From positions 2,046,001 to 2,110,000 of the forward strand of contig NZ_JBDLLW010000001.1 in the NCBI RefSeq assembly GCF_043789415.1: a stretch of 64,000 bases of DNA, given 5' to 3'. This stretch comes from Renibacterium sp043789415. GTDB taxonomy: Bacteria > Actinomycetota > Actinomycetes > Actinomycetales > Micrococcaceae. The notes beneath the pieces were generated by a model. The model saw nothing but the letters and a program-made list of their open reading frames with translations. It did not search any database and was not told where the DNA came from. The stretch's first letter is position 1. Every line of letters starts with the position of its first letter. This document shows, piece after piece, positions 23,036 to 30,968 of the stretch. A program made the translations under genes and the position numbers.

Positions 23036-24264
23036 GCTAGGCTGCCTGCCATTTCTGTGTTCTGATCGGCTGATGATTTCGTTGCCAGTTCGGCGAGCAC
23101 TTCTTCGGTATCGGCGCCGGGTAGCGGGGCGTGCCTGCGAATCGAGGGCGGCGTCGCGGAGAACTGCATGGGTACCCCGATCATCCGGATTTTCCCTTCG
23201 CTCGGATGCTCTGCGACGTCGAGCAGATGGCCGTCCCGGACGTAATCATCGTCCATCGCCTCATCGAGCCGCAGCACCGGTCCGAAGGGAATGCTCTTGC
23301 TGAGGCAGATCTCTGCCCACTCCTCGGTGGTGCGCAAGGGGATGACATCGTCCAGCAGCGCCGAGAGTTCGTTGCCGTCGGCGCGGACGTCGATGAACTC
23401 GTTGTTCACCCGGGGGTCTTCGGCGAGATCGGGGCGGCCCGCCGCGACGAACAGATCCCGGAAGTTCTGCGGTCCGTAGGGGATCACCATCACCAAGCCA
23501 CCGTCTTTCGTGGGCCGGGCATAGTGGCCCTTCATCAGCGAGTTCGGGAAGCCCGTCTGGCTCTTTGCCGGCACAAAGGCTTGTCCCTGCAAATGCTCGA
23601 CCAGGTTGAAGGCGAGCATGGTGTCCGTCATCGGGACCTCGACTTTTTGGCCCTGTCCGGTTTTCTGCTGATGGACCAGAGCGGCCATGGCACTGTAGAC
23701 CATGGTGAGCGCGGAGACCTTATCGGCCAAGATAGTGGGCAGCACGGCTGGCTTCTGGATATCCGCGGCACGCTGTGCGATGTCCAGCAGGCCGGAGGCC
23801 GCCTGGACGGTTTCATCGTAGGCGGCTAAGCCTGCGCGGTCGGAATCCGGTCGGAAGCCCTGGGCGTGTACGTAGATCAGCTGCGGGAACTTTGCGCTCA
23901 GAGTCTCGTAATCCATCCCCAGGCGGCGCAGCGCGTCAATGCGCATATTGGAGATCAGGATGTCGGCCGAGCCGATCAGTTTCATGGCCGCGGCGTGGCC
24001 CTCTTCAGACTTGAGATTCAGGGCGACGCTGCGCTTATTCCGGTTGACGTTGAGGTGCAGGGCGGACATGCCCGGGGTGTTTGCGAAGAGGCCGGCGCGA
24101 ATGGTGTCGTTGGGGGATTCGATCTTGATCACGTCTGCGCCGAGGTCACCGAGGACCTGAGCTGCATAAGGCCCCATCACCACGGTTGCCATATCGATGA
24201 CCCGAATGCCAGCGAGCGGGCCGTTATTGGTGCTGGAAAGTGTGGCGAGATTCTGCTCTGTCAT
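23032..24264 (-). CDS. Class III CoA-transferase (CaiB/BaiF family)
   Basis: 410 aa. LAGIRVIDMATVVMGPYAAQ then LGDLGADVIKIE is the family signature, and the catalytic aspartate is expected within AAYDETVQAASGLLDI. ATG 24264 has AAGGAACG nine bases upstream; nine further codons are open before it. It transfers CoA between carboxylic acids, activating the substrate of this operon. First gene of the five-gene unit; a 21-bp palindrome lies 138 bp upstream. Confidence 0.9.
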   Translation of the reverse strand: MTEQNLATLSSTNNGPLAGIRVIDMATVVMGPYAAQVLGDLGADVIKIESPNDTIRAGLFANTPGMSALHLNVNRNKRSVALNLKSEEGHAAAMKLIGSADILISNMRIDALRRLGMDYETLSAKFPQLIYVHAQGFRPDSDRAGLAAYDETVQAASGLLDIAQRAADIQKPAVLPTILADKVSALTMVYSAMAALVHQQKTGQGQKVEVPMTDTMLAFNLVEHLQGQAFVPAKSQTGFPNSLMKGHYARPTKDGGLVMVIPYGPQNFRDLFVAAGRPDLAEDPRVNNEFIDVRADGNELSALLDDVIPLRTTEEWAEICLSKSIPFGPVLRLDEAMDDDYVRDGHLLDVAEHPSEGKIRMIGVPMQFSATPPSIRRHAPLPGADTEEVLAELATKSSADQNTEMAGSLA

Positions 24265-24401
24265 TGCTGCGTTCCTTACAGTTAGCTGCATCGAATAAGT
24301 GATTCGAAGATGATGAGTCGTAAGTCAGTGGCTCGTTTTCAACACTAGTTCGCTGAGGCAACCAATATCCAGCTAGTTCTGACACCAATGGGCGGATGCT
24401 T

Positions 24402-24422
24402 TTGTGACCACAGCGGTCACAA
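24402..24422. promoter_or_regulatory. Palindrome in the promoter of the acyl-CoA operon
   Basis: TTGTGACC and GGTCACAA, 8-bp perfect arms with a 5-bp spacer ACAGC, between the LysR gene end (24458) and the CoA-transferase start. It has the size and symmetry of a LysR or GntR binding site. Confidence 0.6.
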
Positions 24423-24457
24423 TCAAAATCCCTGGATTTCCGGGGAATTCAGCGGTT

Positions 24458-25366
24458 CTATTCGGGTTCAGAGCGGAAAAAGTCGCGCAGCAAAGCAATC
24501 AGTTCGTGAAGGTCGGCGTGTTCTTCCGCACGGTCAGTGCGCCAGATGATCCCGGTGGCAAGCTCCGGGTTGAAATCGTCGAACGGCAGGGCGACGACCT
24601 CAGCGCCGTTCACTGAGGTGCTCGAAAGGTCTTGATCCAGCAGTGTCAGCGAGAAAGCGTCTCCATTGGAGACCACTTCAGCCGGGCTGGCAAAATCTCC
24701 TGTGCTGAGAGTGGCTCGCTTATGCACTCCGGCGGCGGACATCCGCACTTCGAGCTGATCATAATAGGTCGGCTGGGTACCTTTTGCGGTCCTGATATAG
24801 GTGAAATCGGCCAATTCTGTCAATGACACTGATTCACGGCCGACGAACTGGTGCGCGGGCAACACTGCTCCGAGCTTCTCCCGAAAGACTTCCTGGGCTG
24901 TTACCCCTGGTAATTGGGCGGGTAAATGCACCAGTGCGAAAGCAAGTTTGCGCTGGTGCACCGCGGTGAGCAGCTCGCGGCTGCCAGCCGGCCAACGAAT
25001 GAGTTGGTAGCGCTCAGCCAATTGCGCGCTGAACTCGATCAATTTTCCGCGCAGCAAGGGGTGCAGCCAGGGGGCCAAACCTATCGAGTAGCTGAGTCTT
25101 TCAGGTGCTGACGCCTTGCTCAGCTTCAGCGGGATGTCATCGAAATCGCGAAGCACTTCCTGGGCGAGCGGCAGCAAGGCGCTGCCGCTCGAACTCAGGC
25201 TGACACTGCGAGAATCCCGATCGAAAAGCACGGTGCCGAGTTCACGCTCTAGATCGCGTATCCGCTGGCTGAGCGGGGAGGTCGCCATGTGCAGGTCACG
25301 GGCGGCTCGGGAGAAACTCAGGTGTTCCGCAACCGCTACAAAATATCGCAAGTGAAAGATCTCCAT
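24458..25366 (-). CDS. LysR-family transcriptional regulator
   Basis: 302 aa. The HTH reads FHLRYFVAVAEHLSFSRAAR then DLHMATSPLSQRIRDLE, classic LysR, followed by the periplasmic-binding-like effector domain. ATG 25366 is preceded directly by an in-frame GTG; no strong ribosome site is seen. It lies upstream of the acyl-CoA operon on the same strand with a palindrome between, so it is the natural candidate activator, although LysR genes are more often divergent from their targets. Confidence 0.9.
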   Translation of the reverse strand: MEIFHLRYFVAVAEHLSFSRAARDLHMATSPLSQRIRDLERELGTVLFDRDSRSVSLSSSGSALLPLAQEVLRDFDDIPLKLSKASAPERLSYSIGLAPWLHPLLRGKLIEFSAQLAERYQLIRWPAGSRELLTAVHQRKLAFALVHLPAQLPGVTAQEVFREKLGAVLPAHQFVGRESVSLTELADFTYIRTAKGTQPTYYDQLEVRMSAAGVHKRATLSTGDFASPAEVVSNGDAFSLTLLDQDLSSTSVNGAEVVALPFDDFNPELATGIIWRTDRAEEHADLHELIALLRDFFRSEPE

Positions 25367-25448
25367 CACCGCACAGCGTATCGCCCCTTGCTGTGCCTGC
25401 GCGCTCGTGAAGTTCTCCGGCGGTCGTGCAAAAACCTGCCCACAATGC

Positions 25449-25484
25449 AGGAGGGGTGCAAGCCTTCAGGCCTGCACCCCTCCT
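25449..25484. terminator. Hairpin downstream of the subtilase gene
   Basis: AGGAGGGGTGCA and TGCACCCCTCCT form 12-bp perfect arms, with an inner GCCT/AGGC extension, 12 bp past the subtilase stop on the minus strand. Confidence 0.75.
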
Positions 25485-25496
25485 TAGCTCACTCGA

Positions 25497-28400
25497 CTAC
25501 CACTTAGGCCAAGCTTTGACCTGTAGCTGCGCGGAAGCGCTCTTTCCGCTCGCATCGGTGAGTTTCAGGGTGTGCTTACCCACGCTCAGCGACTTCGGCA
25601 ACTTGACCAAGATGATCGCATTGCCTCGCGAATCAGCTTTACCGGAAGCCAGCGTCGCACCGTTCTCAGCGGTCACCTTGATCACCGAATGAGGCGAGAA
25701 TTTCTGCCCGATCGCGATGGTGAAGGTGTTCTGCAAGACCGTCTGGGGAGCCAGATAGGCGCTTGCGGCCACCGGGTTGCTCGCCTTGATTGGAACGATC
25801 TCGGCCTTCTTGCCGCCGTCCCCGGTAGCGCTCAAATCACCGGTTGCATTGTGGAAGTGCAGGAACAGCGCCTTGGCGGTGGTGTTCCCCGGCGCCCGGT
25901 GGGCGTTGAGTCCGTTATCAGCGCGATCGAAGAACAGCGTGCTCGCGCTGCCGTCTTCGAACCAAAGTGCCGGGTTCACCGGATCGTACTTCACCGGAGC
26001 GGTCTGATCGACCGGTACCAGATCGCCGTCCTTCTCCTTGTAAATGGAGTAGGTGGTGACTGTGTAGGTGAAAGGAGCCGACTTGGAGCCATCGATGCCC
26101 AGCAGCGAAGCGGGAACCGAAAGCTTCATCACATTGCTGTCCATGGTGTTGGAATCCACGGATCCGTCAACGCCATTGAGCGGCAGGTTCCCGAGTACCT
26201 GAGTCGAACCATTCGGCAGGTACTTCGAGATGATCACCAAGGGCAGGTCAAGACCTGTCGCAGTGCCGGTGCGCAACTGGAAGTCATTGACGCCGTCATT
26301 ATTGGTATCGATATCGACGTAGACCGGCATGAACTTGGTCAAGGCCGCCCAGTTGCCCCAGGTAGAGATGCCGAAAGCGATTTCGCCGTCCTTCGGGTCA
26401 GCACCCAGATCCGCCAAGGCTGGAATCGTGGAGGAGACACCGACATTCTGCAGATCCACCGCGCGCATCGCCAGATTCTCCTGGGCATCGGGAGCGGCGC
26501 TCTCATCGAGCTTCTCGATCCGGGGGCTCTGGGTCTGCAATTCGAAGGGAGAAACCAGGCTGTTGTAGCTATTGGCATCCAGGCCACCGAGTCGCAGTTC
26601 ACGACCGGTCAAGGAGACCGGCGCCTTGACCCCGGTGCCGAAGTTCAGCGCCTTGCCCGCCGTCATGGCGGAGGTGGGCTTGGGAGCGGCGTACACCGGA
26701 ACCCGCAAGCTCGCAGCATTGGCGCTGGAGAGCTCGACCCGGCCGGAGGCCTCGGCGATGAACTGCCGCGGGGTATCCAGCTGAGCTGCGTCCATGGTCG
26801 GGTCCAAGGTCTTGCGCAAGGCCTTCGGATCAGCGATCTTCAGTGTCACGTTGAAGGTCGCGCTCCGACCGCTCGGCACGTTCACCGAAGGAGTCACCAC
26901 GTATTCAACCCCCGGAATGGTGGTTGCCGGCAGATACTTCACAGCATAGTTGCGGCTCGGTCCGCCGATGCTCTTGACCGTGACGGACTTCGTGATGCTC
27001 AGCGGCTTATCAGCCAGTTCGAGAACACCGAAGTTGAGGCTGGTCAGTTCAGGGTCGTCAGTGGCGTAGGCTAGCGCATTCGTGGTGGTCGCATTGAGCG
27101 CGTCCACCCGGCCGGAGCCAACCCGGTTCGGGCCGAAGGCGAATTGACCCTTGAACAAGTCATGCGTTGCGGTATTCATCACAATGGACTTCACCTGCAG
27201 TGCAGAGAGCTTGGTCTGTGCCATCACCAGGGCGGCGATACCGGCCACATGAGGGGTCGCCATCGAGGTGCCGCTCTTGACGTTCGCGCCGTTGCCGGTG
27301 CCAACGCCAGCCGAGCCGATCGAGGTACCCGGAGCTGCTACGTCAGGCTTGACGATGCCGTTCGAGCCGTGAACGCCACGTGAAGAGCTGGTGTTCAGCG
27401 TGTCCAGGGCGTTCGTATCGCCTCCTGCGGTGCCGCGGTAAGCGGACTTCAGCTGAAGCTGAAGGGTTCCGGCCTGGGCCGCTGGGCGAAGCTGCTCGGA
27501 ATAGGTCTTGGTGAACTGAACACCGGGGATTCCAGCGTTGCCGGCAATACCGGCGGCGAAGACATCCAGAGCGGAGTCGAACACCACACCCTTTGCTCCG
27601 GCTGCTTGCGCGTTGTTGTAACGTGCCGCGGAGCCGCACTTGCGGGTGGCGTCATTGTCGTCCCAACTCAGCCAGACCCACTTGCCAGCCACTCGGGTGG
27701 CGTCCTCAGCGGAGAAGGCGGCGCAGCCATCGGCATTGCTACCGCTCGGGCCGGTCACCACGGTGCCGGTGAGCTGGGCCGCGGTCACCGAAGCGGCTGA
27801 GTAATCGAAGCTGGAGGAGTACTGGCCAGCGGCTTGCCCCGCGGTGGGAGCGAGCACATCGATCCGGTCCAGAGCACTCTGCGAGCCGACCGAGTTAGCT
27901 ACCGTCAGAGAGGTCTTGGCGTTTCCAGGGGAGCCGCCGATATCGTAGAAATCACCGGCGTTGCCGGAAGCCACCACGGAGAGCACACCGGTCTTGGTGA
28001 GCTCGTTGATGACGTCGTTCTCCGGGTCGTCGGTGGGGGTGTAGTCGGATCCCAGGGACATATTGACGATGTCCGCACGGTCGCTGAAGTTGCCGTCACC
28101 ATTGGGGTCGAGCACCTTGTCCAGGGCGTCGATCACCAGGTTGGTGCTACCCAGGCAGCCGAACACCCGGAAGGAGTACAGTCCGGCTTCCGGCGCTGAG
28201 CCGGGGCCGATGCGCAGGCCATTGACCTGGTTGCTGGTCAGATCCGAGTACTTCGGGTTGCCATTTTCACCTGAGGTGAAGGTCGAACCATCTTCGTTGA
28301 CTCCATAGCCCGCTGCGGTGCCCGCAACGTGGGTGCCGTGTCCGCCAGCAACGCAGTCCAGCGGGTTGCTGTCCGGGTGCGGGATCGGCTGGTAGCTGGG

Positions 28401-29144
28401 GTCATTGGGATTGGCGTTGTAGTCGTCGCCCGCCAGGTCGTAACCGCCCAGGAACTTCTTGGGATCATAGGTGCCCGGGACCAGGGTGGCCGAGGCGCCT
28501 GCGGTCTTATAAGCCTCGGCGGTACCGGGACCGCCGAAATCGGTGTGCGTGTAGTCCAGTCCGCTGTCGACCACGGCGATTTTGATGCCCTTGCCGGTTT
28601 GGCCGGTCTGCGCCCAGGTATTCAAGGCGCGGGTGTCGACGTCGGTTGATTTGTTGTCCGGGATGCTCTTCGGCACGATCGGCGTGATCTTTACGACGTC
28701 GGTGCGCTTGGCTAGGTCTCGGATCGCCGAGGCATCACCATTGATGGCGACGCCGGGAAGGGCGTTGGTCGTGGTGTAGAGCTTCTTCGCGGAGGCTTCT
28801 TGCGTCACGGATTGAGCTGTCTGCTCAATGGTCTTGCGGATCTGCTGCACCGCAGAGCTGGCATTGACCGGTGCACTCGACTTCTGCTTCACGGCCTGAG
28901 GCTGAGTGGCCGCGAAGGCGCCCTGGCCGGAGAGCTGAACATAGACCGAAACAGGGCCCTTGGCAGTCGCCAGGTTTCCGCTGATTTTGTCCGCCGGAAC
29001 GGTTACTGTGCTATTAGCATCATTGGCCGGATTTTTGGGTGCTTCTGTGGCCTGAGCTTGAAGCCCAGTGCCGCACAGAAGGGCGATGCCGGTGAGGCCA
29101 GCCACAGCGACTGTTCTCACACGCCTTTTTGAGGCAAGGGTCAT
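25497..29144 (-). CDS. Large secreted S8 (subtilisin-like) serine protease
   Basis: 1215 aa. A signal peptide ends around TGLQAQA (residue ~32), followed by an inhibitor-type propeptide (~40-165). The triad is visible: Asp in KIAVVDSGLDYTH (~191), His in GGHGTHVAGTAA (~269) and Ser in GTSMATPHVAG (~625). A protease-associated domain is inserted at ~450-570 before the serine, as in large extracellular subtilases, and beta-sandwich domains follow (~700-1215). No LPxTG or membrane anchor is seen, so it is released. ATG 29144 has GAAGGAAGAAG before it. It shares a 290-bp promoter region with an MHS permease. It likely feeds on external protein. Confidence 0.95.
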   Translation of the reverse strand: MTLASKRRVRTVAVAGLTGIALLCGTGLQAQATEAPKNPANDANSTVTVPADKISGNLATAKGPVSVYVQLSGQGAFAATQPQAVKQKSSAPVNASSAVQQIRKTIEQTAQSVTQEASAKKLYTTTNALPGVAINGDASAIRDLAKRTDVVKITPIVPKSIPDNKSTDVDTRALNTWAQTGQTGKGIKIAVVDSGLDYTHTDFGGPGTAEAYKTAGASATLVPGTYDPKKFLGGYDLAGDDYNANPNDPSYQPIPHPDSNPLDCVAGGHGTHVAGTAAGYGVNEDGSTFTSGENGNPKYSDLTSNQVNGLRIGPGSAPEAGLYSFRVFGCLGSTNLVIDALDKVLDPNGDGNFSDRADIVNMSLGSDYTPTDDPENDVINELTKTGVLSVVASGNAGDFYDIGGSPGNAKTSLTVANSVGSQSALDRIDVLAPTAGQAAGQYSSSFDYSAASVTAAQLTGTVVTGPSGSNADGCAAFSAEDATRVAGKWVWLSWDDNDATRKCGSAARYNNAQAAGAKGVVFDSALDVFAAGIAGNAGIPGVQFTKTYSEQLRPAAQAGTLQLQLKSAYRGTAGGDTNALDTLNTSSSRGVHGSNGIVKPDVAAPGTSIGSAGVGTGNGANVKSGTSMATPHVAGIAALVMAQTKLSALQVKSIVMNTATHDLFKGQFAFGPNRVGSGRVDALNATTTNALAYATDDPELTSLNFGVLELADKPLSITKSVTVKSIGGPSRNYAVKYLPATTIPGVEYVVTPSVNVPSGRSATFNVTLKIADPKALRKTLDPTMDAAQLDTPRQFIAEASGRVELSSANAASLRVPVYAAPKPTSAMTAGKALNFGTGVKAPVSLTGRELRLGGLDANSYNSLVSPFELQTQSPRIEKLDESAAPDAQENLAMRAVDLQNVGVSSTIPALADLGADPKDGEIAFGISTWGNWAALTKFMPVYVDIDTNNDGVNDFQLRTGTATGLDLPLVIISKYLPNGSTQVLGNLPLNGVDGSVDSNTMDSNVMKLSVPASLLGIDGSKSAPFTYTVTTYSIYKEKDGDLVPVDQTAPVKYDPVNPALWFEDGSASTLFFDRADNGLNAHRAPGNTTAKALFLHFHNATGDLSATGDGGKKAEIVPIKASNPVAASAYLAPQTVLQNTFTIAIGQKFSPHSVIKVTAENGATLASGKADSRGNAIILVKLPKSLSVGKHTLKLTDASGKSASAQLQVKAWPKW

Positions 29145-29321
29145 CTTCTTCCTTCACAACGGAGTCCGGCCGGATCACCGGCTCGGACGGATACCTGCTC
29201 TCGGATGCCAGCGTCGTGGCGGCATAACTCAAAGAGAACGGCCCTGCTGGGTCGTTGTGACAAACCTTACGTGACTATGGTCATACTGTGAATGGGCTGT
29301 CTTCAATTCATAGGAACAAGT

Positions 29322-29337
29322 TTGAGCAGCTGCTCAA
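29322..29337. promoter_or_regulatory. 16-bp perfect palindrome between subtilase and MHS permease
   Basis: TTGAGCAGCTGCTCAA, continuous and perfect, in the divergent intergenic region, 98 bp before the permease ATG. A candidate regulator site; no regulator gene is adjacent. The rest of 29145-29434 shows no gene. Confidence 0.5.
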
Positions 29338-29434
29338 TTTCTGTTTTTGAGCTTGTCTTTGTGACATTTTGCGACACCGAGGTAGGCGGAATAGCCTCGA
29401 ATCGAAAAGCAACACAACGAAATGGAGATCACCG

Positions 29435-30775
29435 ATGGCGTTGGCACATGACCCAGAGCGCGAGGCACTCAAAGCCCGTTCAGTGGTCGGGAATATCCTC
29501 AGAGGCTCTGCGGGCAACATGGTTGAGTGGTACGACTTCTACTCTTTCACCGTCTTCGCCTCCTATTTCGGCCATGTCTTCTTCGCCAGCGGCTCGGAGG
29601 ACCGGGACACCCTTGGGGTGCTCGGCATCTTCGCTGCGAGTTTCATCATGCGCCCGGTCGGCAGCTGGTTCTTCGGCCGCTATGCGGATCGGAATGGGCG
29701 CAGAGCAGCACTGACCCTGAGTGTGATTCTGATGGCGGGAGGTTCGCTGCTCATCGCGGTCTCGCCCGGCGTCGCGCAGATCGGCATCGGGGCCACGGTG
29801 ATACTTTTCCTGGCTCGGCTGCTACAGGGTTTCTCGGTGGGCGGGGAGTACGGCACCAGTGCGACCTATATGTCCGAAATGGCCACCCGGAACCGGCGGG
29901 GTTTCTTCTCCAGCTTCCAATACGTCACCCTGGTGAGCGGTCAGGTACTCGCGCTGGTCGTGCAGATCATCCTGCAGCTGATCCTCTCCCAGGAGGCGCT
30001 GCGCGAATGGGGCTGGCGGATTCCTTTTATCATCGGCGCCCTCGCCGCGGTCACCGTGATGTGGATCCGACGCGGAATGATCGAATCGGTTCCGCAATCG
30101 CAGTTGGATGCGGCGCGGAACGCCAAAGCAGGTGAAGCCGCTCCAGGGACTTTCCGATTGCTGTCAAAGCACTGGAAGCCCTTCCTCGTAGTGATCGGCC
30201 TGACCATGGGCGGCACCGTGGCGTTCTACACCTTCACCTCCTATATGCAGATCCTGATGAACGGCACCATCAAGGACAAACCCACCGTGACCTGGGTGAA
30301 TTTCTTCGCTCTGCTGATCTTCATGCTTTTGCAGCCGCTGGCCGGGGCACTCTCCGACCGGATCGGCCGCAAACCTCTGCTGCTCTGGTTCGGTATCGGC
30401 GGCGTGCTGCTGACCTGGCCGATTATGAGCGCGCTCAGCGGAACCAGCAATCCTTGGCTCTCCTTCCTGCTGATGATGTCGGCGCTCTTGATCGTGCTCG
30501 GTTACACCTCGATCAACGCCCTGGTGAAGTCGGAGATCTTCCCACGGGAGATCCGGGCTCTCGGTGTCGGCTTGGGCTATGGCATCGCCAACGCGATTTT
30601 CGGCGGTACCGCCCCGTATATCGGGAAGGCGCTGCACGAGGCCAAAGCTGATGGTGTCTTCTTCAGCTACGTCACGGTCTGCATCGCCATCTCCCTGGCC
30701 GTCTATGTCTGGGCCTTCCGCAATAAAGGGCCAACTCAGCTGGATCGCGAAGAGGGGCACGCTTTCGAGAAGTAG
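29435..30775 (+). CDS. MFS metabolite:H+ symporter (MHS family)
   Basis: 446 aa with about twelve membrane helices. GNMVEWYDFYSFTVFASYFG at residues ~28-48 is the MHS signature shared with alpha-ketoglutarate and proline/betaine permeases, and GRYADRNGRRAALTLSV is the MFS loop 2-3 motif. ATG 29435 was chosen for GGAG nine bases upstream and the normal soluble N-terminus; 22 open codons precede it. It imports a small organic acid or zwitterion with protons. The subtilase is divergent; a shared nutrient-scavenging role is possible. Confidence 0.9.
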   Translation: MALAHDPEREALKARSVVGNILRGSAGNMVEWYDFYSFTVFASYFGHVFFASGSEDRDTLGVLGIFAASFIMRPVGSWFFGRYADRNGRRAALTLSVILMAGGSLLIAVSPGVAQIGIGATVILFLARLLQGFSVGGEYGTSATYMSEMATRNRRGFFSSFQYVTLVSGQVLALVVQIILQLILSQEALREWGWRIPFIIGALAAVTVMWIRRGMIESVPQSQLDAARNAKAGEAAPGTFRLLSKHWKPFLVVIGLTMGGTVAFYTFTSYMQILMNGTIKDKPTVTWVNFFALLIFMLLQPLAGALSDRIGRKPLLLWFGIGGVLLTWPIMSALSGTSNPWLSFLLMMSALLIVLGYTSINALVKSEIFPREIRALGVGLGYGIANAIFGGTAPYIGKALHEAKADGVFFSYVTVCIAISLAVYVWAFRNKGPTQLDREEGHAFEK

Positions 30776-30917
30776 CTTTGGAACTCCAGGGCTGGTTTCC
30801 GAGGTAGTTCACCCCGCCGCCGACGGAGTCTCATGGGGCCGCTGCTTCAATAGAAGCAGCTTTCGCCAGGTTTGAGATGCGGGGAAAGGGTTAACCCGAA
30901 AGGGATGCTGCGGAATT

Positions 30918-30959
30918 AAATGAGTGGGGGCCGAGCCATGGCTCGGCCCCCACTCATTT
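30918..30959. terminator. 42-bp perfect palindrome, bidirectional terminator
   Basis: 30918-30959 is a perfect palindrome (AAATGAGTGGGGGCCGAGCC plus its complement with no unpaired base), between the convergent permease and LPNTG-protein genes. Confidence 0.85.
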
Positions 30960-30968
30960 GCTATGTAA

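Noticed and set aside
25572..27074. 500-residue open frame on the plus strand opposite the subtilase
   Set aside because: It is antisense to a clear protease gene with visible triad and domains; the product has no recognisable motif and no ribosome site.
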